NCBI RefSeq assembly: GCF_000151205.2
Contig: NC_016051.1
Coordinates: 1,674,001-1,738,000 of the forward strand
Reading direction: 5' to 3'
DNA: 64,000 nt
DNA from: Thermococcus sp. AM4
Lineage (GTDB): Archaea; Methanobacteriota_B; Thermococci; Thermococcales; Thermococcaceae
Shown: positions 18,627 through 26,608 of the stretch, piece after piece
Position numbering within the stretch: the first letter of the stretch is position 1
How the letters are laid out: every line of letters begins with the position of its first letter
Notes under the pieces: generated by a model
The model's input: the letters and a program-made list of their open reading frames with translations, nothing else
What the model was told of the DNA's origin: nothing
The model's database searches: none
Position numbers and translations under genes: made by a program

Positions 18627-19069
18627 AACTTCGATAGTTTTCCCGGCTGGTTGTCTTTGTCGGATTCATCACATTTCAAACTTTCCCAGTCCACAGCAAA
18701 GTATAACCACATTGTTCCAATCAAAGTTATAGGCATTATGAAACCCCAGAAGTGCAGCTTTGAGGTGCTACTATCAAATAGTGCAAACGGCAATGTGAAG
18801 AGAATCCAAATCCCCCAAAGTTGCCGTGCTATCCCGCGTTTTCCAGAAAGGAACTCGTGAAGACTATCAGCTCCCAGCCCTGCATACGGTTCTTCGTATG
18901 CCCTGCATTTCAATCTATTGAGAATGCCGTACACAAAAATTACTAAGAGCACGCCAGAACAGGTAAGAACTGCGGACTTAAAGGCATCCCTGTATCCGAA
19001 CTCGATTCCTTCCCAGATGAAAATAATGGTTAGAGGAATGAGACCCAAATAGATTGAACGTCTCTTCAT
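18551..19069 (-). CDS. Small membrane protein, family E, with an apparently extended C-terminus
   Basis: 172 residues, about four or five hydrophobic segments. Residues 1-145 match the downstream paralogue. The last 27 residues, beginning KLSKLWFTLILPLY, look like the N-terminal span of that paralogue read through a frame change rather than a native tail. ATG at 19069 follows GGAGGAATTTAG. Function is unknown; it is part of the candidate immunity array. Confidence 0.58.
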   Translation of the reverse strand: MKRRSIYLGLIPLTIIFIWEGIEFGYRDAFKSAVLTCSGVLLVIFVYGILNRLKCRAYEEPYAGLGADSLHEFLSGKRGIARQLWGIWILFTLPFALFDSSTSKLHFWGFIMPITLIGTMWLYFAVDWESLKCDESDKDNQPGKLSKLWFTLILPLYCIRAFILGFSKLSEP

Positions 19070-19151
19070 CTAAATTCCTCCTTCATGTGAGTTCAAGTAT
19101 CAACGGTTTGAACCATCCGTTCCACATGCTTAAAGCTTACAGTCCCTTCAC
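19070..19151 (-). promoter_or_regulatory. Short intergenic gap with TATA-like palindrome
   Basis: 82 bp. GCTTTAAGC near 19129-19138 reads as TATA-like on the minus strand and could start a transcript for the two family E genes. Confidence 0.35.
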
Positions 19152-19670
19152 TTACTTTTCCTTGTCTCCAGCGTTTTTAAACTTCCTGAACTCTGTAGAG
19201 AGGACGTAGATAACGTATATCACAGTTAGAACAACTGCTTGTATTCCGAAAATTATATGGTACCATGCCACGATGGAGAATGGGGGGAGTAGCACTATTA
19301 ATAGTGCCTTTGCTGGGCTCTCCTTTAGTTTTAGATTCTCCGTTAACTCCTTCAGAAGAACGAGCACGCTGTCGATCTTAAGCAACGGCAGGAACAGCCA
19401 TGCCAGCCACAGAATCGTTGCGAGACCACCTAAAAACTCCATCCCTGCTATCACTGCTGCTGTCGACAGCCATAATGGAGCAAAGACCTTTACTTCAAAT
19501 CCAAAACGCTCATCCTCCAACCACGGGAGCATTATAACCAGTGCCGTTAAATACAGGTTCAGCTGAAGCAATGGATAGGCAGTTTTTGAGTAGCTGTCTC
19601 CGGTGGAAAATAAATAAACCAAGGATAGCAGGCCGATAGCGGTTGGAGTGTACCTGAGCAGTCCTTTCAC
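19152..19670 (-). CDS. Small membrane protein coupled to an orphan C-terminal module (candidate immunity)
   Basis: 172 residues, about five hydrophobic segments. It begins with GTG three bases after the stop of the 19674 module, whose last codons GGG GGA TGA act as ribosome site. There is a weak resemblance to family C in the middle (aromatic span, LPWL, long hydrophobic stretch), not enough for assignment. Under the model it is the cognate immunity protein of the adjacent module. Confidence 0.6.
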   Translation of the reverse strand: MKGLLRYTPTAIGLLSLVYLFSTGDSYSKTAYPLLQLNLYLTALVIMLPWLEDERFGFEVKVFAPLWLSTAAVIAGMEFLGGLATILWLAWLFLPLLKIDSVLVLLKELTENLKLKESPAKALLIVLLPPFSIVAWYHIIFGIQAVVLTVIYVIYVLSTEFRKFKNAGDKEK

Positions 19671-19673
19671 ACA

Positions 19674-20315
19674 TCATCCCCCCACGACGTCGTTGTTATC
19701 ATTACCCTTGTCTGGATTCGGTCCAAAGAGCCAGTCATGAAGATCTGCCCCTATAAGGAGAATCGAGAGTATGCCACCGGCTCTTTTTGCCATTTTTGTT
19801 CCGAGTTTTCCGCTTCCTTTTAGGAATATATAAGCTACTGCGGTGTATTTTCCAGCGTCGATGTCATCTTTGATGTCGTTGTAAAAGTTTTTAACTTCAT
19901 TAATAATTCCTCTATCTTTAACCATCACTAAGGTCTCCGAAGTTACATTGTTATCAAAGATGAACCTGACCTTATATGTGTATCCCGCAAACCTGTCCTT
20001 GTATGAACTGAGAAATCTGTCTACGGGGTCCCACGGACGTTCCTCGAAGTAATAGTTAGCAAAGTCGTCATCCAGCCTGAATTCTAGTTTGACTGTCCTA
20101 GAGGGAGTTAGTGTAGGTCCTTTCACCAGATTTACACTCGATAAATCAACATCCCACACCTTTTTTGTCCCAAACCATACCTCTTTTAGTGTTAGTGAAC
20201 TGAGAGTAGTCTTTGGATTCCACGAAGCCACACAGGTAATTTTGTCCCCTGGGAAAACCTCCAACGGACAGTCCAAATTAGGTGATACTATCGAACCCCT
20301 CACTCCCACCTTCAC
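19674..20315 (-). CDS. Orphan C-terminal module O2 of the island's large protein
   Basis: A start-poor coding segment of 213 residues from GTG 20315; the frame stays open upstream to about 20375. Those first codons encode LFIDNTDGKPNGNGEEHW, matching residues 643-660 of the 882-residue protein at 27207-29855. What follows is different in sequence but has the same plan: a beta-rich domain with a Cys pair (LDCP and ITCV), then a hydrophobic glycine-containing region (GSGKLGTKMAKRAGGILSIL), and a tail NDNNDVVGG shared with other modules. It looks like an alternative tip that could be joined to the large protein by recombination in the shared block. Expression on its own is doubtful, although ribosome-site-like bases precede the GTG. 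Confidence 0.6.
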   Translation of the reverse strand: MKVGVRGSIVSPNLDCPLEVFPGDKITCVASWNPKTTLSSLTLKEVWFGTKKVWDVDLSSVNLVKGPTLTPSRTVKLEFRLDDDFANYYFEERPWDPVDRFLSSYKDRFAGYTYKVRFIFDNNVTSETLVMVKDRGIINEVKNFYNDIKDDIDAGKYTAVAYIFLKGSGKLGTKMAKRAGGILSILLIGADLHDWLFGPNPDKGNDNNDVVGG

Positions 20316-20375
20316 CTCGTTCCAGTGTTCTTCTCCGTTGCCGTTGGGCTTGCCGTCCGTGTTGTCGATAAAGAG
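20316..20375 (-). repeat. Homology block copy 2 (60 bp) shared with the large gene
   Basis: About 60 bp nearly identical to 27872-27931 (region encoding LFIDNTDGKPNGNGEEHW). Homology stops abruptly at 20375, where the sequence switches to a truncated membrane-protein gene. This marks a recombination breakpoint. Confidence 0.75.
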
Positions 20376-20847
20376 CCCAAGATAAGCATTCCTGAGTATA
20401 GTATGCTCACAAGTTGTAAATACAGACTACCCAGGTTGATCCCGTCGATTATAATTGCAAACGTTGACGGTAAAAATGTAAACATAAAAGTATGTACCTT
20501 CTTAGTTGGGGCAATCTTGAATCTACTTAGGACGACGCTCCACATTGCCAATGTTTTGTCTGCTAAGAGCCAGGGAATAAACATAATAAGGAGCCACAAG
20601 ATTGGATTTTCAAGACATGCCGCTGCAAAGTTTGTGATAGCAATCCAGTGGGGGATAAAAGTTGTTATTTCAAAAAATTCTCCCAGTCACTGGACCAAAA
20701 CAATATTCCAAAGGCCAAGCTCCAAAATATGAGGGAGAGCAAGGTGTAGTAAAATTGGCTGTTTGTACGTTCTCCCCACCAAAAAGTAAAGATGATTGAA
20801 AAAACAGAAACAATAATCACTGCACCTCTTTTGATTGCATTCCTCAT
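20376..20847 (-). pseudogene. Broken membrane-protein gene, frameshifted and 3'-truncated
   Basis: ATG at 20847 opens a hydrophobic protein that stops at codon 60 just after SDWENF. One extra base in the run of six A (20672-20677 on the plus strand) restores a frame that continues with EITTFIPHWIA and further spans to about 20376. There it breaks at the shared homology block. The original protein was thus a multi-spanning membrane protein of over 150 residues, possibly like the 25967 product (both have a LLADK/MLIDE-type loop before a long span). The ATG overlaps the stop of a short remnant tail. Read as an immunity gene destroyed when module O2 recombined in. Confidence 0.6.
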
Positions 20848-20888
20848 AGATCATCCCCTACCACGTTGTTGTCATTCTCCCATATGGA
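20848..20888 (-). other. Remnant of a module tail between two membrane-protein genes
   Basis: Directly after the stop of the 20889 gene, in the same frame, the DNA encodes WENDNNVVGDDL and a stop. This matches the NDNNDVVGG ends of modules O2 and the large protein. It now supplies the ribosome site of the following broken gene. Best read as a scar of a lost module. Confidence 0.5.
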
Positions 20889-21596
20889 TCACTCATGTGG
20901 TAATGTTTCATCTCTTTTCACAATACTTAATTCAAGTATTATCCAAAGTAGAACCAAATCCAGTAAAAGAAACGACCATCTAGCTCCATCAGCAAAAACC
21001 ATAACAACCAATGCATGATACGCTACTGGAGAAAGGAACGTAATACTAGACATTCTCCCTGCTTTTCTTTCGATTGTTACTGCTTCCTCATCGAAAAGTT
21101 CCTTTAAGAGCCCATATAGAACTCCCCCTGCTCCAACTGCGAAGGAAAGCCAGGCCCAGCCCCCAAATCTCAGCGTTAGCCCAAGCATGAACATTAGTGC
21201 CACTATCATGTTGATAAATACTGTATATTTCCTGTACACTGGGCAAATGAGGATAAAGATGCCACCGTACAGGAGTAGGTAGCCGAGAAGCACTGGCCCA
21301 ACTCCTTTAGACCCTCCAACCAGTGGAGTGAGGGCCAGCAGGGGAGCCAAACTGATGTAGCTAGAGAGTATTTTGAGCTTTAGTATTTCGAACGGATAGG
21401 AACGCTTGAAAAGGAGAGCACTTAAAAGCGACGGCACGAGCAGTGCAAAAAAGATGAAGTAGCCACTAACAATACCATCCCAGTAAATCCGTTCCTGGTA
21501 GTTATCTGAATATATAAAAAAGCCTAACGATGTAACAAACATATATCCTAAAATATAAAAGAGCAGGGAAAAGGTATAGTGATCACGCTCTCCCAT
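20889..21596 (-). CDS. Multi-spanning membrane protein coupled to module O1 (candidate immunity)
   Basis: 235 residues, about seven hydrophobic segments, with an acidic loop (KELFDEEAVTIERKAGR) in the second half. ATG at 21596 lies four bases after the stop of module O1, whose final GGG GGG TGA is the ribosome site. I could not assign it to families A-E. Its position as immediate partner of a module argues for cognate immunity. Confidence 0.62.
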   Translation of the reverse strand: MGERDHYTFSLLFYILGYMFVTSLGFFIYSDNYQERIYWDGIVSGYFIFFALLVPSLLSALLFKRSYPFEILKLKILSSYISLAPLLALTPLVGGSKGVGPVLLGYLLLYGGIFILICPVYRKYTVFINMIVALMFMLGLTLRFGGWAWLSFAVGAGGVLYGLLKELFDEEAVTIERKAGRMSSITFLSPVAYHALVVMVFADGARWSFLLLDLVLLWIILELSIVKRDETLPHE

Positions 21597-21600
21597 TTTC

Positions 21601-22607
21601 TCACCCCCCGGTCACGTCGTTTCCGTCAGACCCATTATCTGGTGTAATCCCTGTCTTGTGTTTGTAACGAAGATACACTTTTTCAATTAAAAGCTTAAAC
21701 CAGTTCAGGGATTCTGAGTCCACCAAAGCCTGTCCTGCAACCCCACTAGCCCCACCACTAAGGGCACCAGCCAGGATGCCCCCTCCACCAAAGTACGCAA
21801 CTGCCATACCAATTGTTGCCCCCGATATTGCTGCGGTTCCATAGATATATATCGTCTGAACAATGGAATTTGCTTCGGTTATTTCCACAATATCACTTGC
21901 TGGTGGTAGGTTTGTGAAGTATACTTTAACTAGATAGGGAGAGTATTCTGGAAGCTTGTAGTTAAAAAATGGATCTCCAAACAATAAAGTGGCTATCCCA
22001 TTTACGGTAAAAGTCAGTGACACATTGTTGACTCCATGAGGGGGCACTGTTATTGAGACTTGGTCAATTGTCGCAGCTACTGTATCTGTGCCATTCCAAA
22101 TGACATTGTTTCCAAATACGACTTTTGTTATTCTTGTGGAAAAGACCTTGTTTCCGGTATTCCAGACTTTTATCTTGCACTGAGTCGGTCTTTCATCATT
22201 TTGTGGCACGCTCTGAGGGCAGTCTAGAGTTGCATATACCGAGCTTATTGGTTTCACTTCTACCTTCACCTTCCTCCATTTTTCTTCTCCGTTGCCGTTG
22301 GGTTTTCCGTCCGTGTTGTCGATGAAGAGTTTAAACGTGTGGTTTGCGACTCCATAGAGGGTGTACGAAAAGCTAAAACTCTTTTCTCCCCTGGCTGGAA
22401 TAGTGTATACCCCACTGCCCCCCATCTTAACTATAACGGCTCCATCCTCATCCTCGATGAATCCACGCACGTCCAGCTTATCAGGCCTGTAATTCCTGAC
22501 CTTCACCGTGAAGTACACTCTCCCACCACCCGTCAACTCCCTGGGAACGCCTCCAACTCAACGGCAAACTGCTGATTGGCTTTTCCAATATTAATTTCCC
22601 GCTTCAT
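21601..22607 (-). pseudogene. Orphan module O1 with its own start, one-base frameshift
   Basis: An ATG at 22607 with ribosome site GAGGAGG opens a frame (MKREINIGKANQQFAVEL...) that hits a stop at about 22536. Adding one base near 22540-22546 turns it into FPRELTGGGRVYFTVKVRNY, matching WPRTLDGGGKVWFTVKVRNY of the large protein. From there to the end (to 21601) the frame is open for 311 codons. Residues equivalent to 576-660 of the large protein are almost identical. Then comes a divergent beta domain with the Cys pair (LDCP, TQCK), a glycine-rich segment (ISGATIGMAVAYFGGGG, ILAGALSGGASG) and the tail NDVTGG. It looks like a short carrier plus tip, now frame-disrupted or awaiting recombination. 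Confidence 0.7.
22270..22530 (-). repeat. Homology block copy 1 (about 240 bp) shared with the large gene
   Basis: Near-identical to about 27870-28130, with only scattered mismatches, while DNA on both sides differs strongly between the two loci. It encodes the last conserved CARDB-like domain. Such an island of identity is what ongoing recombination or gene conversion would leave. Confidence 0.85.
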
Positions 22608-22641
22608 GAGTCCTCCTCATTCTTCTGTTCATTGAGCACAA

Positions 22642-23208
22642 TTAAGTTATCCTTGGAGGCCTCCATATTCTCGGGAGATCGAACTTCAGCCATAGGACGA
22701 AAACAACCAAGTAAGCAATGAGGAAAGGTATTAGTTCCCTTTGAAATCCAAACTCCTCGACTAAGGCACCCCACGATAAGACAACATAGGGAACTTTAAG
22801 GAGATAAAAGGCTCTTCTATTTTCCCTGTGGTCTATTAGTAGCATTAAATGGAACACCCAATAGCTAGCTAGAAGGGAAAGAATCCAACCAGCACCATGA
22901 GACTTAAGAAGCACTAGTATGAAAAATCCTAATAGGTACCCAAATATAACGTCACTAACACTTTCATTCTCTTCACGTTTAGAAAGGGGCCTTTCATATT
23001 CCAAGTAGAACAAATAAGAGAACAATGCAGATAGTGCTAACCACGAAATAACTGCGATATATGTGTTGTTGTATTCACTCCCAGCTATGAATGTTGATGA
23101 AAATACCAAAATTGCCAGTCCTAAATGGCAAGATTTTGTTTTAGCGCTTATAGCCATCACAAAAACAAGAGAAAGATAGAGGAACAACGTTGAAATTTCA
23201 ACAACCAT
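22642..23208 (-). CDS. Small membrane protein, family A, coupled to module O3 (candidate immunity)
   Basis: 188 residues, about six hydrophobic segments, C-terminal block LWLKFDLPRIWRPPRIT. Very like the 16908 product in the YERPLSKRE-type loop and the RRAFYLLKVPYVVLS span. The ATG at 23208 follows AGGTGGTGA, which is also the last codons (Arg-Trp-stop) of module O3. Under the model this is the O3 immunity protein, and the A copies elsewhere are orphan immunities to O3-like tips. Confidence 0.65.
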   Translation of the reverse strand: MVVEISTLFLYLSLVFVMAISAKTKSCHLGLAILVFSSTFIAGSEYNNTYIAVISWLALSALFSYLFYLEYERPLSKREENESVSDVIFGYLLGFFILVLLKSHGAGWILSLLASYWVFHLMLLIDHRENRRAFYLLKVPYVVLSWGALVEEFGFQRELIPFLIAYLVVFVLWLKFDLPRIWRPPRIT

Positions 23209-23214
23209 TTTAAA

Positions 23215-24140
23215 TCACCACCTCTTTGTTATTCCCCTAATGAATCCTTGGGCCATCTTAAGAATCTCCCATGCTGTTTTTGCACGTTTGCCCGCTTTTG
23301 CTGCAATTATCACTTCTTTTAATGATTCCCCACCAGCAATAAATGAAACAATAAATGAACCAATGTCAATAACAACTACACCATACACGGTGTTGCTTGT
23401 CTTCAATATCACATGACTCCTTACGGTGTAATTGTAACTCTTAGGAGCGTTGTTCATGAACTCGACCAAGTGCAACCTCATCGTAACTGGCAAGTCATAG
23501 TAACCGTAAACCCAGTAATTGGCAAGGGCTCTGAAATCACTAATCGAAGCGCTGAACTTTACGTGAAGATAACCGCTCCTGTGAGCAGGAAAAGTCGTCG
23601 TCGACTTATCTGATATAACCGCCCTACTGTGGCTCATTGGGAAATCCACCAAAACACTAGAGTCTTTGAGCTGAACACCAACCTGCTGATTATGAGGATT
23701 AACAAAGCCAATTTTACAATCAACAGTTCCGCCATAGGTAGCGGTAATAGAATTAACTTGCAAAAACAAATCTCCGCATGAAACATTCGTAATCTCTAAG
23801 TAGGGATTACCATTAACATCTACGTACGCTGATGTCATGGTGAGTCCTCCGATTTTCAGGTAGAGAGTGGTGTTCTGGTATAGTGGGCCGATAGCTGTGA
23901 GTATGTGTGCTTTCTTGTGAGCGTAGATTTTTAAGTATCCGTCGCCGGTGATGGTGTAGTTTTGGGTTCTCCATGACTGTCCCCTCGGCCACCATACGTT
24001 TCCGGTGTCATCAAGAGCTCGAACGGCCAGGTTTGAGCGTAGTCGGCTGTATTTTCAACCGTAATGTAGACCATCGTCCAATCGCCCTGATCAATCTCCC
24101 CCGGAACAACCTCAAGCCATGAAACGGCATTAGGATTGGG
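23215..24140 (-). pseudogene. Orphan module O3 with 5' truncation and one-base frameshift
   Basis: The continuous 3' part runs from an ATG at 23838 (207 codons), but coding similarity in style extends upstream. One frame reads AVSWLEVVPGEIDQGDW ... WPFEL, then after a missing base near 24008-24018 a second frame reads DDTGNVWWPRGQSWRTQNY and joins the 23838 frame. The 5' end starts abruptly inside the stop region of the preceding gene with no start codon. The beta domain has a Cys pair (NVSCG, VDCKI). The end is a hydrophobic then basic helix region (GVVVIDIGSFIVSFIAGG, AAKAGKRAKTAWEILKMAQG), with KRW instead of the NDVxGG tail. Its carrier part is of a different type from the large protein here. 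Confidence 0.6.
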
Positions 24141-24657
24141 GAGTGTCTGTCTTTTCCAGTCCCCATAACGTTAGGTAACTGCCGCCCAGTATTCCGATGG
24201 GGATTGCCAGGGTGAGTAACCATGATCTGGTGGAATGATAGATACCAAGGATTAGATCGAATGTGATTATAAAGAGGAAGAGTTTTTGGTATTTGGCGGC
24301 TAGTTTTGCTCCTTTCTTTTTTATTTTGTATCGTGTTTTAAATGCTAAAAACCATCCGAATGCGGCTGGTCCGCTAAGGTATGCAGCCGTATAGATCATT
24401 CCCAATGCGGGTTTGATGCCATGGCGGTGGTAGATGATTATCACGAGTATGATGATTAGGGTTAGGAGTGTTCTGTTTAGTTTTATGAACTTTGTCTCTG
24501 TGGGGTTCTCCGCGTTTTTGAGGAGGCTCCATCCGAGGAAGATGGATAGGATTGCAATTAGTATTTCTAATGCTATTTTTCCGCTCACCAGTACCCCGAG
24601 GGCGGCAAAGGAAAAAATAAGGAGGGAAACTCCGATTCCAAGCTCGCTATTTTTCAT
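24130..24657 (-). CDS. Small membrane protein, family D
   Basis: 175 residues, about six hydrophobic segments: GIGVSLLIF, FLGWSLL, SGPAAFGWFLAFK, KYQKLFLFI and GILGGSYLTL match the other D members at 16302 and 24755. ATG at 24657 follows AGGGTGG. Tandem with the next D gene; under the model one is cognate to module O4 and the other an additional immunity. Confidence 0.64.
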   Translation of the reverse strand: MKNSELGIGVSLLIFSFAALGVLVSGKIALEILIAILSIFLGWSLLKNAENPTETKFIKLNRTLLTLIIILVIIIYHRHGIKPALGMIYTAAYLSGPAAFGWFLAFKTRYKIKKKGAKLAAKYQKLFLFIITFDLILGIYHSTRSWLLTLAIPIGILGGSYLTLWGLEKTDTPQS

Positions 24658-24663
24658 CACGGC

Positions 24664-24754
24664 CACCCTACTCCCTTGTGAAATAGATAACTAGCTTCGA
24701 AATTCGTGAAAAGGCCAACCTTTGTCCAAACTTCAGGCACAACCATTTCCCTTA
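24664..24754 (-). other. Short open stretch between two family D genes, possible remnant
   Basis: A frame starting ATG near 24763 encodes about 33 residues ending FHKGVGWP, and its last bases form the ribosome site of the following gene. It could be a remnant module tail like the two NDNNV scars. There is no other support. Confidence 0.25.
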
Positions 24755-25288
24755 TCATCCCAGCTCTTCCATATCTCCTGCTGTTCTATTAATGTTTTCT
24801 ATTATTTCTGAAAGCAGAAAGTACCCTCCACAGAGCACACATGTTGAATCTACTGTGGCTAAAAACAATAAGTTGGTATCGTGATTAAGGAGAACAATAA
24901 AAAACGAAAACGCCACTGTAATAATCAGCGCTTTGTAGTATCTAAGCGATGTAGAAATCCCTCCGCTATTCCACTTGGAAGCCAAATAACCCATGAGAAA
25001 GCCCGGACTGCTGAGGGAGAGAATCACGTATAACTGGGATATTATAAATCCCTGGCCGTAAACAACGTAACCGACACCAAAAAGGAAACTCTCCACCATA
25101 AAGAAAACCTGCCATACCCTTGAGCTTCTCTGTCTTAATTTGGATAACACAAAGGACCATCCAAGGAACAGGGAGAAAAGAAACTCTGCAATGACTAAAA
25201 AGTACCTAAAACCAATCACTATCCATACAGTAAAAAGAGGAAAGGCAAGAAGGAGAACTCCAAGACTAATCCTTAATCTAGCGTCCAT
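24755..25288 (-). CDS. Small membrane protein, family D, next to module O4 (candidate immunity)
   Basis: 177 residues, about six hydrophobic segments (LGVLLLAF, FLGWSFV, SSPGFLMGYLASK, RYYKALIITV, GGYFLLSEI), aligned with the other D genes. ATG at 25288 is about 27 bases after the stop of module O4, with GGGGGTG as ribosome site. An upstream TTG at 25318 in the same frame is less likely. Confidence 0.64.
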   Translation of the reverse strand: MDARLRISLGVLLLAFPLFTVWIVIGFRYFLVIAEFLFSLFLGWSFVLSKLRQRSSRVWQVFFMVESFLFGVGYVVYGQGFIISQLYVILSLSSPGFLMGYLASKWNSGGISTSLRYYKALIITVAFSFFIVLLNHDTNLLFLATVDSTCVLCGGYFLLSEIIENINRTAGDMEELG

Positions 25289-25314
25289 GGCCAACGCACC
25301 CCCAATATATGTTC

Positions 25315-25963
25315 TCAAGGTATTCCCAATATGTCATGGAGAACGTAACCTCCAACAAAGTTTGTAACGAGTCCAAACACGGCTCCTACAATGGCTCCAG
25401 GCACTGTACCAATGCCTGGTAGGACAGCGTTTCCGATTGCCGCACCTATAATGGCATCTGTGGCCACATTGGCAATCAGGTCCGTGGTTATATCTTCTGC
25501 TACTCTGTCTCCATCAGTGACTATTTTAACTTCTGTGTGTGCTGTGTAACCTAGATACCACTCTTTTCCTTGGGAATCTATGACTGCGGGTTTGTTGTTG
25601 ACATAAACAGTGAAGCTTGCTTGAACTGGAACATTTGCATCATCCAGTTCTCCAAGTTTAATTACTTTACCCAATACACCACTTGAAGCAATGGTATCAT
25701 GGAACTCAAGCTTAATTTCTCCAATGTCTCTTGGTGGTACAGTGTGCGTAATTATAGTCTTAGTGGGCTCGATAGTTAAATCCTTTGTACTCTGTGTTTT
25801 GAGGACACGTGCATCCATAGTCACATTTGTGATGTTCCATTCGACGTCTGTGGGGTTTGTGAAGTATACCTTCGCATTTCATGTCTAAGACTAAGTTGCC
25901 CTTCTCCGCGGATAGCTTCATGTCATGATGTTTGGAAATATAAATGGCACAAGGAATATCCAT
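25315..25963 (-). pseudogene. Orphan module O4 with glycine-rich end, one-base frameshift
   Basis: ATG at 25963 (ribosome site GGAGATGA, three bases after the stop of the gene before) starts MDIPCAIYISKHHDMKLSAE. The frame breaks near 25877-25879: removing one A from the AAA run joins it to AKVYFTNPTDVEWNITNVT and onward to the stop at 25315. The first part is a small LEA14/WHy-like beta domain. The last 45 residues form a strong glycine-zipper-like hydrophobic segment (DAIIGAAIGNAVLPGIG, AIVGAVFGLVTNFVGGY), which resembles pore-forming or bacteriocin membrane segments. There is no tail motif. Length with the base corrected is about 215 residues. The start is genuine-looking, so this one may be a stand-alone short protein rather than a tip. 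Confidence 0.6.
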
Positions 25964-25966
25964 TTC

Positions 25967-26488
25967 TCATCTCCTTTTTACTGTTAGTTTATACCACCAC
26001 CATAGCAGGAGGGAGTACGGAATTACGTAGGGGGACAACGTAAGCAGTCCGATAACTAAAATTTGAATCCCCACTAAAATTTCTGGGGTTTTGTTTCTGG
26101 ATATTTCTGGTGAGATGCGTTTGGAAATGTTCTCGTCTATTAGCATCCATATCACAAAAAGGCCAGTAACTCCGAGGTACTCGTGACCGTTAAGCAAAAG
26201 CAAGAGAACAATGGGCGGTACATAGGAAAGTGAGATAGCACTCGCTAAGTTTAGAGGTTTATATGGAAACAATCTATGCCAAAGAGCGAATCCCGATGCC
26301 ATAGCCCACAATAGTATGGACATGTAAGCTACTCGAATATCTGTTTGGTTTCCATACTTGATGGCTGCTATAAAGGATATCCACGCTATTGCCCCAAAGC
26401 CAATTCCCCTGATGCCCTCTATAATAGTGCCAATCCCCACTACGGCCAATACAAATAAAAGGAGGAAAAGATCAATAAACTCCATCAT
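25967..26488 (-). CDS. Small membrane protein after a module-tail remnant (candidate immunity)
   Basis: 173 residues, about six hydrophobic segments, with a short charged loop IDENISKRISPEISRNK in the middle. Not assignable to A-E, possibly related to the broken 20376-20847 gene. ATG at 26488 follows GTGGGGGTATGA, which is the 3' end of a remnant module tail. It probably once followed a module now lost. Confidence 0.6.
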   Translation of the reverse strand: MMEFIDLFLLLFVLAVVGIGTIIEGIRGIGFGAIAWISFIAAIKYGNQTDIRVAYMSILLWAMASGFALWHRLFPYKPLNLASAISLSYVPPIVLLLLLNGHEYLGVTGLFVIWMLIDENISKRISPEISRNKTPEILVGIQILVIGLLTLSPYVIPYSLLLWWWYKLTVKRR

Positions 26489-26495
26489 TTTTCAT

Positions 26496-26608
26496 ACCCC
26501 CACTACTACATTGTTATCATTTTCTCGTGGGAAATGATTGTCGCCTTTCACGGTCTCCTCCAATATCCATTGAAGGTCGCTTTCATGTTTTGTCTCCTCG
26601 GGAATAGT
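26496..26608 (-). other. Remnant of a module C-terminal tail
   Basis: After the stop of the 26609 gene, and in the same frame, about 37 codons read IPEETKHESDLQWILEE and then HFPRENDNNVVVGV-stop. The end matches the NDNNDVVGG tail of O2. No start codon or beta domain is left. It is most simply a scar of a displaced module. Confidence 0.5.

Noticed and set aside
24011-24223. Separate small gene upstream of module O3
   Set aside because: It is out of frame with the beta-domain coding that can be followed through the region once a single base is corrected.
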